Shown here: piece after piece, positions 35,120 through 43,225 of the stretch
Numbering within the stretch: position 1 is the first letter of the stretch
Layout: each line of letters begins with the position of its first letter
Assembly (NCBI RefSeq): GCF_012935325.2
Contig: NZ_JABBYG020000001.1
Span: 1-64,000, forward strand
DNA length: 64,000 bases
Source: Paenibacillus sp. PL91
GTDB lineage: Bacteria; Bacillota; Bacilli; Paenibacillales; Paenibacillaceae
Direction: 5' to 3'
Program-made: the position numbers and the translations under genes
The notes under the pieces: model-generated
What the model was told of the DNA's origin: nothing
What the model saw: the letters and a program-made list of their open reading frames with translations, nothing else
The model's database searches: none

Positions 35120-36585
35120 CCATCCTCGCTTATGATCTCGGGGCGAGCAGCGGAAGAGCGCTGCTCGGAAGGCTGAACAACGGCAAGATCGAGGTCGAGG
35201 AGCTGCATCGTTTCCCGAATGATCCGGTGCAGGTCGGCGATCGGCTGCAGTGGGATATTTTGCGGCTGCTGCATGAGCTCAAGCAAGGCCTGCTTAAGGC
35301 AAAGCATCGCGGCATTAAGCTGGATAGCATCGCGATCGATTCTTGGGCAGTCGATTTTGGATTGATCGGAAGCAACGGAGAGCTGCTTGGCAATCCTTAT
35401 CATTATCGCGATCATCATACGGATGGCGTCATGGAAGAGGTCGCTTTAGAGCTGACGGCATCCCGTATTTTTGAGAAGACAGGCATTCAGTTTTTGCCTT
35501 TTAATACGATTTATCAGCTTGCAGCCTTGAAGAAAGCCGATTCACCGTTATTGCGTGATGCGAAGCATTTTCTGATGATACCGGATTTGCTCCGCTATTT
35601 CTTGACTGGCGAAATGTTCAATGAATTTTCGAATGCGACGACGACTCAGCTATATAATCCAATATCGGGAAGCTGGGATGAATCGCTGATTCGCGCAATC
35701 GGCATATCGCCGGACTTGTTCGGCACGGTCGTTAAGCCAGGCGCGCGAGTTGGCAGCTTGCGGCAATCTGTCTGCGAGGAGCTGGGCATCCAGTCCGTTC
35801 CCGTCTATGCAGCTGCGGAGCATGATACTGGATCAGCGGTTGCGGCAGTGCCTGCGCTTGATCGGTCGTTTGCTTACTTGAGCTGCGGCACATGGTCGCT
35901 CATGGGTACTGAGGTTCAAGAGCCCGTTATCAATGAGCTAGCTCAGCAGCTGAATTTTACGAATGAAGGCGGCGCTTACGGGACATACCGCTTGCTGAAG
36001 AACATTATGGGCCTGTGGATTTTGCAGGAGTGCAGACGCTCATGGGAACGTGCAGGAATTTCTTACACCTTCCCCGAATTAGTAAAGCTGGCTAATGACG
36101 CGAAGCCGTTTGCTGCATTCATCGATCCGGATGACCCGTTATTTCTTCATCCGGGAGATATGCCTGCAAGAGTAGCGGAATATTGCCTGCGCACAGGGCA
36201 GACTCCGCCAGCGGATACAGGAGCGATCGTGCGCTGTATTTTGGAGAGTCTGGCGCTCAAATACCGGTTTGTGCTTGAGCTAACGGAGAAGCTGTCTGGC
36301 CATACCTTCAGCGGTCTTCACATGGTTGGCGGCGGCATTCAGAACACGCTGCTTTGCAAATGGACTGCAAATGCGATTGGCAAGCCCGTTTGGGCGGGAC
36401 CAGTGGAGGGCAGTGCCATCGGCAACATGATCGTGCAATGGATTGCCAGCGGCAAGCTTGCTGATATTTGGGAAGCGCGCAAGGTTATTCGAGAGTCCTT
36501 CCCGGTTGAAGTGTACGAGCCGGAGCAGCATGAGGCTTGGGAGAAGGCGTATGTCGCATTTAAAGAAAAAACGGGTATCGCCTAA
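35116..36585 (+). CDS. rhaB: Rhamnulokinase
   Basis: A 489-residue FGGY kinase that phosphorylates L-rhamnulose at O-1 (E. coli and B. subtilis RhaB are about 485 residues). Motifs: AYDLGASSGRALLG (4-17), IDSWAVDFGLIG (about 74-85), NFTNEGGAYGTYRLLKNIMGLWILQECRR and HMVGGGIQNTLLCKWTANAIGKPV. GTG start at 35116 lies 4 bases inside the isomerase gene (GTGA), giving translational coupling, with GAGGGG upstream. It is paralogous to the kinase in the fucose operon. Confidence 0.92.
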   Translation: MTILAYDLGASSGRALLGRLNNGKIEVEELHRFPNDPVQVGDRLQWDILRLLHELKQGLLKAKHRGIKLDSIAIDSWAVDFGLIGSNGELLGNPYHYRDHHTDGVMEEVALELTASRIFEKTGIQFLPFNTIYQLAALKKADSPLLRDAKHFLMIPDLLRYFLTGEMFNEFSNATTTQLYNPISGSWDESLIRAIGISPDLFGTVVKPGARVGSLRQSVCEELGIQSVPVYAAAEHDTGSAVAAVPALDRSFAYLSCGTWSLMGTEVQEPVINELAQQLNFTNEGGAYGTYRLLKNIMGLWILQECRRSWERAGISYTFPELVKLANDAKPFAAFIDPDDPLFLHPGDMPARVAEYCLRTGQTPPADTGAIVRCILESLALKYRFVLELTEKLSGHTFSGLHMVGGGIQNTLLCKWTANAIGKPVWAGPVEGSAIGNMIVQWIASGKLADIWEARKVIRESFPVEVYEPEQHEAWEKAYVAFKEKTGIA

Positions 36586-36622
36586 ACGGCGAAATCAAAT
36601 ATAAGTCAGGAAGAGGTACGTT

Positions 36623-37381
36623 ATGCTGGTCCAGGAAAGATACGACAAAATTGTGCAGCTGGTAAATGAGAGGGGCAGCATCCGTGTAACGGAGCTGAGC
36701 GAGCTATGTCAGGTGACCGAAGAAACGATTCGGCGCGACCTTGACCGCTTGGAGCAAGCCGGACGTTTGCGCCGCTCCCATGGCGGTGCGGTTAGCGTAA
36801 AGGATCAGCAGCCGGAAATTCCGTATTTCGAGCGGGAGATCACGCATGCGGAAGAGAAGAAGCGAATAGCAGAGGAAGCGATCAGGCTGATTCGGCCGAA
36901 GGATCGGATTCTGCTTGATGCCAGCTCCACAGCTTGGTATATGGCGGCAAGCATGCCGGATATTCCGCTGACGGTGCTTACCAATTCCATTAAAGTTGCG
37001 ATGGAGCTGAGCAGCAAGGAGAAGATCGAGGTGATCTCTACAGGCGGTATTTTGGCCTCGCGATCCTTATCCTATGTCGGGCCATTGGCAGAGCGCTCCC
37101 TCGATGCGTATCATGTTGATAAAGCGTTTTTCTCGTGCAAGGGCGTCCATTTGGAGCGCGGCGTCAGCGAGTCGAATGAGCTGCAGGCGCGCATCAAGCA
37201 CAAAATGGTCGGCATGGCCGACCAGGTGATCCTGCTCGCCGATTCCAGCAAATTCGGCGTCCAAGCATTTACGCATGTCGCTGAATTGAGCGATATCGAT
37301 ACGATTATTACCGACAGGCGATTGCCTGCTGAGCTGTTGTCTCAGCTTAAGGAAAAGCAAATTTCCGTCACGACGGTATAG
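36623..37381 (+). CDS. rhaR: DeoR-family regulator of the rhamnose operon
   Basis: A 252-residue DeoR-family repressor. The helix-turn-helix is at about 18-55 (SIRVTELSELCQVTEETIRRDLDRLEQAGRLRRSHGGA), and the sugar-phosphate-binding DeoRC domain follows (DASSTAWYMA, LTNSIKVAMELS, VISTGGILASRSLSYVGPLAE, LLADSSKFG). It corresponds in place and type to B. subtilis RhaR (YulB), which represses its rhamnose operon and is released by L-rhamnulose 1-phosphate. As last gene of the operon it would be autoregulated. Shine-Dalgarno GGAAGAGG lies upstream. Confidence 0.88.
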   Translation: MLVQERYDKIVQLVNERGSIRVTELSELCQVTEETIRRDLDRLEQAGRLRRSHGGAVSVKDQQPEIPYFEREITHAEEKKRIAEEAIRLIRPKDRILLDASSTAWYMAASMPDIPLTVLTNSIKVAMELSSKEKIEVISTGGILASRSLSYVGPLAERSLDAYHVDKAFFSCKGVHLERGVSESNELQARIKHKMVGMADQVILLADSSKFGVQAFTHVAELSDIDTIITDRRLPAELLSQLKEKQISVTTV

Positions 37382-37388
37382 GGCATTT

Positions 37389-37424
37389 CGGCGCTGGCTT
37401 CAGCAGAAGCGCAGCGCCGTTTTT
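37389..37424 (+). terminator. Terminator of the rhamnose operon
   Basis: CGGCGCTG and CAGCGCCG around a 14-base loop that includes a GCTTC/GAAGC stem, followed by TTTTTG, 8 bases after rhaR. Confidence 0.85.
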
Positions 37425-37562
37425 GTAAGTGGGTGGTTGTGCTTACTGTACTCCAACAAGTAATCTGCTTATGCGCGAAAGGGAGCTGTAAGCGCAAACG
37501 TGTGCTTACAGCGCTCAAAGTAACATGCTAGAGTGCCTGTAAGCACCTATGGGTGCTTACAG
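37425..37562. repeat. Intergenic palindromic repeat family C (GTAAGC/GCTTAC)
   Basis: Three hairpins in a row: GTAAG...CTTAC at 37425-37446; an 11-base stem CTGTAAGCGCA/TGTGCTTACAG at 37486-37511 with loop AACG and one G-T pair; and a perfect 11-base stem CTGTAAGCACC/GGTGCTTACAG at 37537-37562 with loop TATG. The gap between rhaR and lutA (322 bases) otherwise holds only the lut promoter region. Confidence 0.7.
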
Positions 37563-37651
37563 AAACTTCGAACCTACGATAGCTCAACCAATCGAGCTTC
37601 ATTAAACCGATTAGAACTTTATTTTAAAGCCATTCTCTTTTTTAACCAAAC

Positions 37652-37662
37652 TTGTCTGACAA
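37652..37662. promoter_or_regulatory. Candidate LutR (FadR-type GntR) operator
   Basis: TTGTCTGACAA is a perfect palindrome about a central T and fits the general FadR-subfamily pattern TNGTNNNACNA. It lies 42 bases upstream of lutA, next to an A+T-rich -10-like TAATAT. Confidence 0.5.
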
Positions 37663-37703
37663 CCTGATAAAATAATATTACAAGTAACGAAAGGGGTGCG
37701 GGT

Positions 37704-38426
37704 ATGAAGGTTTCTTTATTTATTACTTGCTTAAGCGATGCGCTATATCCTCGAGTCGGTGAAGCGATGGTGCGCTTGCTGGCGAAGTACGGTGTTTCAT
37801 TGGAGTTTCCTACGGTACAGACCTGCTGCGGACAGCCGGCTTTCAACAGCGGCTATTGGAAGGAAGCGAGGGAGTCGGCGAAAACGATTTTGGATGCTTT
37901 TGAAGACAGTGATTTCGTTATTTCGCCCTCGGGCTCCTGCACAGGTATGATCCATCATTATCCGAAGCTGTTTGAGGATGATCCGGTTATGCTGAAGCGC
38001 GCGAATAAGCTGCAAAGCAAATCGTATGAATTTACGCAGTTTCTGGTGCAGGTGCTGGGTGTTACGGATGTTGGCGCCGCATTCCCCCATAAGGTGACGT
38101 ACCATCCTTCCTGCCACGGCAGCCGGATTCTCGGCGTTAAGGATGAGCCGCTCGCGCTTATCGAGAACGTAAAGGGACTTGAGCTTGTGCCGCTTCCATT
38201 CGCGGAGGATTGCTGCGGCTTTGGCGGAACGTTTGCGGTCAAAATGGCCGATATTTCAGGGGCAATGGTGACAGAGAAGGTTGATCACGTGCTGGAGACG
38301 GAGGCGGAAGTGCTGGTTGGACTCGATATGGCTTGTCTGCTCAACATTGCCGGCAACCTGCGCTATCGCAACGAGCCTGTTCGTGTCATGCATTTGGCTG
38401 AGCTTCTATATGAAGGGGTGAAATAA
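37704..38426 (+). CDS. lutA: L-lactate utilisation protein LutA
   Basis: A 240-residue CCG-domain iron-sulfur protein, part of the LutABC complex that oxidises L-lactate to pyruvate. It contains the two cysteine-rich CCG blocks: TCCGQPAFNSGYW (about 39-51) with GSCTGMI, and SCHGSR...EDCCGFGGTFAVK (about 139-180). B. subtilis LutA is 238 residues. ATG 37704 follows AAAGGGG. LutB starts 2 bases after its stop codon. Confidence 0.93.
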   Translation: MKVSLFITCLSDALYPRVGEAMVRLLAKYGVSLEFPTVQTCCGQPAFNSGYWKEARESAKTILDAFEDSDFVISPSGSCTGMIHHYPKLFEDDPVMLKRANKLQSKSYEFTQFLVQVLGVTDVGAAFPHKVTYHPSCHGSRILGVKDEPLALIENVKGLELVPLPFAEDCCGFGGTFAVKMADISGAMVTEKVDHVLETEAEVLVGLDMACLLNIAGNLRYRNEPVRVMHLAELLYEGVK

Positions 38427-38428
38427 GC

Positions 38429-39958
38429 ATGGCTGGAGCAAAAACGGAGGCAACTGTAAAAGCTAGAGCGGATCTTGCGCTCAATGACGAATTTCTGCGC
38501 AAAGCGGTGCGGTTTACGACGGAACGCCTTCGCAACGGAAAAAAGAAAGCGACAGAAGAGCACGGCAACTGGGAGGAGTGGCGGGAGCGCGGCAAGCAAA
38601 TTCGGCTGCATACGATCGCACATCTGGACTACTACTTAAATTTATTTGTAAATAATGCCCGTGCAAACGGCGTTCATGTGCATTTTGCGAGTAATACGGA
38701 GGAAGCTGTCAAGCTGACGCTTGATATTGCCGAGCATGCGAATGCCAAGTCAGTCGTAAAATCAAAGTCGATGGTGTCGGAGGAGCTGCATCTCAACCAT
38801 GCGCTTGAATCAATCGGCGTGGAAGCGGTAGAAACCGATTTGGGCGAATATATTATTCAGCTTGCTGGTGAAATGCCGTCGCATATCGTTATTCCAGCGA
38901 TTCACAAAAATCGCTACCAAATTGCCGATCTCCTCTCCAAAGAGGCAGGCTACACGCTGCCGCCGGATACGACGGCGCTTGCAGGCTTTGTTCGCAAAAA
39001 GCTGCGCGAGAAGTTTCTTGAGGCGGAAATCGGCATGACGGGCTGCAACTTCGCGATAGCGGAGACGGGATCGATGGTGCTTTTTGAAAATGAAGGCAAT
39101 GCTCGCATGGTTAGCACGGTTCCGAAGACACAGATTACGCTTATGGGCATGGAACGTATTATTCCCTCATGGTCTGACCTTGAGGTTATGGCAACGCTGC
39201 TGCCGCGATCGGCAACGGGACAGAAGCTGACGATGTACATGTCCGGCATTACAGGCCCGCGCCGCTCGGAGGATGCGGATGGCCCGGACGAGATGCATAT
39301 TATTATCATCGATAACGGACGTTCGCTGCAGCTTGGCGATCCCGAGTTCCAAGAGCTGCTGAATTGTATTCGCTGCGGCGCATGCCTTAACGCTTGTCCC
39401 GTCTATCGCCATATTGGCGGCCATGCCTACGGCAGCACCTACAGCGGTCCTATCGGAGCTGTTCTAACCCCATCCTTGAACAAAAATATCGCGGAATGGG
39501 ACGATGTCGCCAATGCCTCCAGCTTATGCGGTGCTTGCTATGAGGCATGTCCGGTCAAAATACCGCTGCACGATATGCTCGTCTATTTGCGCAGGCGCAA
39601 AGTAGAGAGCGGAAACGGCAGCAAAATGGAGTCGATCGGCATGCAAGGCTTTGCCACTGTAATGGGAAATTCCTCACGCCTTGGCGGCATGCTGCGGCTG
39701 GGCAAGCTAGGGCAAAAGCTTGTTGTGCGCAGCGGCGTCATCAAGACGAAGCTTGGACCGCTCAAAGGCTGGAACACGTACCGCGTTACGCCTAGCTTGC
39801 CGAAGGAGTCATTCCGCGATCGCTGGGATACGCTTGATCAAGAGCTGAAGCAAGGCCTCAAGCAGATGGAGCCGTCGATGCAAAATAGGATGGAAGAGCT
39901 TGTACGCAGGCGCGAGCTAGAAGAAAAGCAGGGCAAAGGAGGACACGGTCATGGCTGA
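38429..39958 (+). CDS. lutB: L-lactate utilisation iron-sulfur protein LutB
   Basis: A 509-residue LutB. The N-terminal LUD domain (about 60-300) resembles LutC (SKSMVSEELHLNHALES, GMTGCNFAIAETGSMVLFENEGNARMVSTVPKTQI). A ferredoxin-like region follows with two 4Fe-4S motifs, CIRCGACLNACPVYRHIGGH (about 313-332) and LCGACYEACPVKIPL (about 362-376). It passes electrons from lactate in the LutABC complex. Its end overlaps lutC by 8 bases. Confidence 0.93.
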   Translation: MAGAKTEATVKARADLALNDEFLRKAVRFTTERLRNGKKKATEEHGNWEEWRERGKQIRLHTIAHLDYYLNLFVNNARANGVHVHFASNTEEAVKLTLDIAEHANAKSVVKSKSMVSEELHLNHALESIGVEAVETDLGEYIIQLAGEMPSHIVIPAIHKNRYQIADLLSKEAGYTLPPDTTALAGFVRKKLREKFLEAEIGMTGCNFAIAETGSMVLFENEGNARMVSTVPKTQITLMGMERIIPSWSDLEVMATLLPRSATGQKLTMYMSGITGPRRSEDADGPDEMHIIIIDNGRSLQLGDPEFQELLNCIRCGACLNACPVYRHIGGHAYGSTYSGPIGAVLTPSLNKNIAEWDDVANASSLCGACYEACPVKIPLHDMLVYLRRRKVESGNGSKMESIGMQGFATVMGNSSRLGGMLRLGKLGQKLVVRSGVIKTKLGPLKGWNTYRVTPSLPKESFRDRWDTLDQELKQGLKQMEPSMQNRMEELVRRRELEEKQGKGGHGHG

Positions 39959-40676
39959 AACGCATAAGCAGTGGTTGGATAAGCTTGAGGCAGAGTCGCG
40001 CCTGAAGCAGGAGCATTTTATGAATGATATTGCCGCTAAGCTTAGACATCCGAGAATGGAGACGAAGCCGCAGCATCCGTTCCGTGGCGCGCCTGACTTC
40101 TGGAACGCGTTCGAGTGGACGGAAGAGGAACGAATTCAACAATTTACCGATAATTTTCTGTCCGTAGGCGGTCACGTGGCTCGTCTTCAAACGATGGAGG
40201 AAGCAAAAGCTTTTATCGTGCAAAAGGCTATGGAAATGAGCGCTAAATACGTTATCCGTCAAAATCAGCCGGAGCTGGATGCGCTGGATCTTGAAAGCTC
40301 CCTTGCGGAATCAAACGTTTCCGTATGGAATACAGATGCGGAGCAATACTGGCGCGCGCGCGCGGCTGAGGCTGATTTTGGAATCGTAATCGCGGATCAT
40401 GCCGTTGCCTATACAGGTTCGGTGACTGTTTTGTCAGCTCCGAACAAAGGGCGATCAGTCAGCCTGCTTCCGACCGTCCTCATGATTATCATTCCGATTG
40501 AGCGGTTGAAAACGAGGCTTGGCGAAGTGTTGGTTACATTTGATGAAGCGGGTCGCGAGCAGCTGCCAGCCGGCATTCACTTTATTTCCGGCCCAAGCCG
40601 CTCCTCTGACATTGAGAATGATCTGACCATCGGGGTTCATGGCCCAGGAATCGTATATGCGCTTTTAGTCGGATAG
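39951..40676 (+). CDS. lutC: L-lactate utilisation protein LutC
   Basis: A 241-residue LUD-domain protein, third subunit of the lactate oxidation complex (B. subtilis LutC is 240 residues). The LUD core is AEADFGIVIADHAVAYTGSVTVLSAPNKGRSVSLLPTVLMIIIP (about 138-181), ending in FISGPSRSSDIENDLTIGVHGPG. The start lies inside lutB after AAAGGAGG. The product of the rhamnose operon's RhaEW is L-lactate, so the two operons are functionally linked. Confidence 0.92.
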   Translation: MAETHKQWLDKLEAESRLKQEHFMNDIAAKLRHPRMETKPQHPFRGAPDFWNAFEWTEEERIQQFTDNFLSVGGHVARLQTMEEAKAFIVQKAMEMSAKYVIRQNQPELDALDLESSLAESNVSVWNTDAEQYWRARAAEADFGIVIADHAVAYTGSVTVLSAPNKGRSVSLLPTVLMIIIPIERLKTRLGEVLVTFDEAGREQLPAGIHFISGPSRSSDIENDLTIGVHGPGIVYALLVG

Positions 40677-40753
40677 CAGCTATAAAAATGAACGCTTAGA
40701 GGGGCGCGGCAGCAAGGCTACTTGTGCCCTATACGCGTAGGAGGTGACTGACA

Positions 40754-41479
40754 ATGCCGTCCTTAGAAGTAGAAAAGCTGTCCAAGCGCAACCACTACGA
40801 GGCCATTGCGGATCAAGTCAAGCAGCTAATATTGGATGGCAAACTAAAAGTCGGAGATAAGCTGCCATCGACAAAACAAATGTCCGAGCAATTCGGAGTT
40901 GGGCGCTCGACTACTCGGGAGGCACTTAGCGCGCTTAAAGCGATGGGGCTGATCGACATTCGGCAGGGCGGCGGCTGCCGCGTTATTCGCAACGCGCCGA
41001 TCGATATGGAGCTTCCAGAGCTTGCGTCACTCCGCATGAACCGCAAAACGGTGCTCGAGCTGCTAGAGGCGCGCGAAGCGCTAGAGGTATCAGGTGCCGC
41101 GATAGCTGCTGTGAAACGGACGGATGAGGATCTAAAGCAGTTAGGCGATCTGATCGAAGAGATGAAGCGAACAGTTGGCGATGAAACCGAAGGTGAGCGG
41201 CTGGATCTCCAATTTCATCTAACCCTAGCGAAGGCGACACACAACACGATTATGGTACGGTTGTTCGAATCGATTATGAATTACATTGAAACAGCTATCC
41301 ATGATATTAGGCGTGTTGAGCTTTATGCTAGCGCAGCAGTAGCGGAGCGATTATATAAGGAGCATTCGGCGATCTTCGAAGCGATTGAGCAGCAGGATAC
41401 TGAGCGTGCGGCTGAGCGAATGAAGCAGCATTTGCAGCATATTGAGAGTATTGTGCTGAAGCATTTGGGTGAGGGCTAA
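40754..41479 (+). CDS. lutR: GntR-family (FadR subfamily) regulator, probable LutR
   Basis: A 241-residue GntR regulator. The winged helix covers about 13-75 (NHYEAIADQVKQLILDGKLKVGDKLPSTKQMSEQFGVGRSTTREALSALKAMGLIDIRQGGG). The all-helical FCD ligand domain covers about 95-235, with metal-ligand candidates D/H in LDLQFHLTLAKATHN and EHSAIFEAI. In B. subtilis LutR represses lutABC and is relieved by lactate; the position right after lutC supports that role. It has its own Shine-Dalgarno GGAGGTG. Confidence 0.87.
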   Translation: MPSLEVEKLSKRNHYEAIADQVKQLILDGKLKVGDKLPSTKQMSEQFGVGRSTTREALSALKAMGLIDIRQGGGCRVIRNAPIDMELPELASLRMNRKTVLELLEAREALEVSGAAIAAVKRTDEDLKQLGDLIEEMKRTVGDETEGERLDLQFHLTLAKATHNTIMVRLFESIMNYIETAIHDIRRVELYASAAVAERLYKEHSAIFEAIEQQDTERAAERMKQHLQHIESIVLKHLGEG

Positions 41480-41548
41480 ATCGGCGATGGAGCGAGTACG
41501 GCTGTAAAGCAGGTATTGATGTAATGTGGGAATAGATAATGATGAAAG

Positions 41549-41583
41549 GGTCAACCAGAAGCTTCTGGTTGATCTTTTTTTCG
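41549..41583 (+). terminator. Terminator of lutR
   Basis: GGTCAACCAGAA and TTCTGGTTGATC around a GC centre, followed by eight T. Confidence 0.88.
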
Positions 41584-41660
41584 TCAAAGCAGCAGGGAGG
41601 GAAAGGAAAGGCGTTAAATAGACGACTATTATAGCTAAGCCAACTTGCGTGGCTGGGGCA

Positions 41661-41851
41661 GCCCGTTGCAGAAACTGCAACAGAAACCTGACATGGTATC
41701 CGAGATGAGAAGCTACAATGCAGAAATGCATCAGAAATAGGCTGAAAAGTGGCAAATGAGGTGGGATAAAGTGATTCTGTCGTAGAAACTGCAACGTAGA
41801 GTGGTAATTATGCTCGGAGTGACTATTCTGTTGTAGAAACTGAAACGCAAC
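41661..41851. repeat. Intergenic palindromic repeat family B, copy 2
   Basis: It opens with the perfect palindrome GTTGCAGAAACTGCAAC (41665-41681) and continues with the segments shared with 30917-31152. The motif ACTGCAACGTAG occurs in both copies (copy 1 near 31041, copy 2 near 41788). The 517-base gap 41480-41996 holds otherwise only terminators; no gene is seen. Confidence 0.65.
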
Positions 41852-41928
41852 AAGGTCACGAGTTAGCATTTTCGTGCTAACCAGTTTTTAACGTCCCCCC
41901 GTGATTGCCGCGTTAGGAAAAGGCGCTA

Positions 41929-41982
41929 AAAAAGCCCGATTACTGCCGCCGACATCATCAGGATGGCAACGGCAATCGGGCT
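41929..41982 (-). terminator. Terminator of the J-like membrane protein gene
   Basis: On the minus strand, AGCCCGATTGCCG pairs with CGGCAGTAATCGGGCT and is followed by TTTTTTAG. Confidence 0.8.
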
Positions 41983-41996
41983 TCTGTCAATTGATG

Positions 41997-42899
41997 CTAT
42001 TTTATAGTTGCTAAATATTTCTTAATGAATGCTCTTGCTTTATCCGGGTTTTTGCTGTCTAGGCGTATCCCGATGATCATGTTCTCTTTGTATAGCGGAA
42101 GCTGATCTACAAGTGCGCTGTTGCTCAGGTCGATGCCATACACATGCTCTTCGGTATCCTCGTCAGTCTTCGTCTTCAGCGTCAGCCCATCCTTCAAAAG
42201 CGGCTTTAGCTCGCCGTTAACGTCATTATCGAGGTTCATTAGAACGCCTTGCTTGCCAATCCACTCAAAAATATTCCGATCCATAATGTAAACATCCGGA
42301 TGCTCGGTCGCCAAGATCAATACTGCTTTTTGCATATAAGCCATTTGGGATTGCTCGTCTGCAGGCACGAAGGTCAGCGTAGAAACGAATCTTTTCCATT
42401 CGGGAAACGCTGTCAAAAGCGCGTTTTCGATCGGCTCTTTCTTAGGTGCGTCATCCTTCAGCATGTAATTGCCCATGATGGAAACGTTCAAATCGACAGG
42501 CGGCAGATTGGCGAGCCGTTCCTGCTCCTCACGGTAGTTCATAAAGCTGATCACTCCATAAATGATAAGTGCTACTGCTGCAATTGCGCCAATCGTATGA
42601 AACTTGTAATAGCGCCAGAAATGATCCATTTTCTGAGCTTGTCCAGCCATCTTCTTGTACTTGCCGTATTCCTGTTCGTTGAAGGCATCGGTCAGCTTGC
42701 GATCCTCATACTCTAAAATCAGCCGATACGCCTGTGTAATCTTCGCAAAAGAATCGTCTGAGTCCCCTGCGTCATCCTTTTGCTGCTGCGTTCTGGAGCG
42801 CGCTTGACGCATAAGCGTCGTATAGCGCTTCTCTACTTCCTCTTTCGCCGCAAGCTCTGGCAGCCCCATCGTTTCATAGGCTTGTTTCAACTCTTCCAC
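41997..42899 (-). CDS. J-domain-like membrane protein lacking the HPD motif
   Basis: A 300-residue protein. Residues 1-80 resemble a J-domain (LKQAYETMGLPELAAKEEVEKRYTTLMRQ...FAKITQAYRLILEYEDRK), but the HPD tripeptide needed to stimulate DnaK is absent (RQA in its place). A single membrane segment (TIGAIAAVALIIYGVISFM, about residues 106-125) follows. The C-terminal ~170 residues have substrate-binding-like pieces (YMQKAVLILATEHPDVYIMDRNIFEWIGKQGVLMNLD). GTG at 42899 lies 6 bases after GAGGTG and is the likely start. Upstream in-frame ATGs to 43034 have no Shine-Dalgarno. It is a single-gene unit; function unknown. Confidence 0.75.
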   Translation of the reverse strand: MEELKQAYETMGLPELAAKEEVEKRYTTLMRQARSRTQQQKDDAGDSDDSFAKITQAYRLILEYEDRKLTDAFNEQEYGKYKKMAGQAQKMDHFWRYYKFHTIGAIAAVALIIYGVISFMNYREEQERLANLPPVDLNVSIMGNYMLKDDAPKKEPIENALLTAFPEWKRFVSTLTFVPADEQSQMAYMQKAVLILATEHPDVYIMDRNIFEWIGKQGVLMNLDNDVNGELKPLLKDGLTLKTKTDEDTEEHVYGIDLSNSALVDQLPLYKENMIIGIRLDSKNPDKARAFIKKYLATIK

Positions 42900-43020
42900 T
42901 TGTGTCACCTCAATTAGTAAGTAGCTCCTGCAATGATTCCTATCTATTAGTATACGGAATTCCGCAGGTAACGCAAACTTTGACGCGTTTATACGGTCAT
43001 TTGTCATTTCCTGCTGCGAG

Positions 43021-43107
43021 CCTAACATTTCCAACGATGACCATGCGGCGTTTATTGACGGCGTGCTGACAGGCGAGCAGATGAAGCTGAGGCATGTTAC
43101 GGTTTAG
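43021..43107 (+). pseudogene. Possible C-terminal gene remnant
   Basis: The frame reads PNISNDDHAAFIDGVLTGEQ, then MKLRHVTV and a stop at 43105. Amino-acid use looks like real coding sequence, and the frame stays open for about 20 codons upstream, but there is no start or Shine-Dalgarno. It may be the tail of a deleted gene. I cannot name the family. The rest of the gap 42900-43225 holds nothing else. Confidence 0.25.
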
Positions 43108-43225
43108 TGTACAAGCGCGGCGAGTCTGAATTTTGAACAAAATAGACGATTTATTAGCTTCCTATCTTCCCGCGATTTGTTATTCTACTAATAGTAGAAC
43201 AAACTACGTATAGGATGGTGCTCGC

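Noticed and set aside
37425-37562. Possible CRISPR array
   Set aside because: The repeated units are self-complementary hairpins with unequal spacing, no spacers of constant length and no cas genes.
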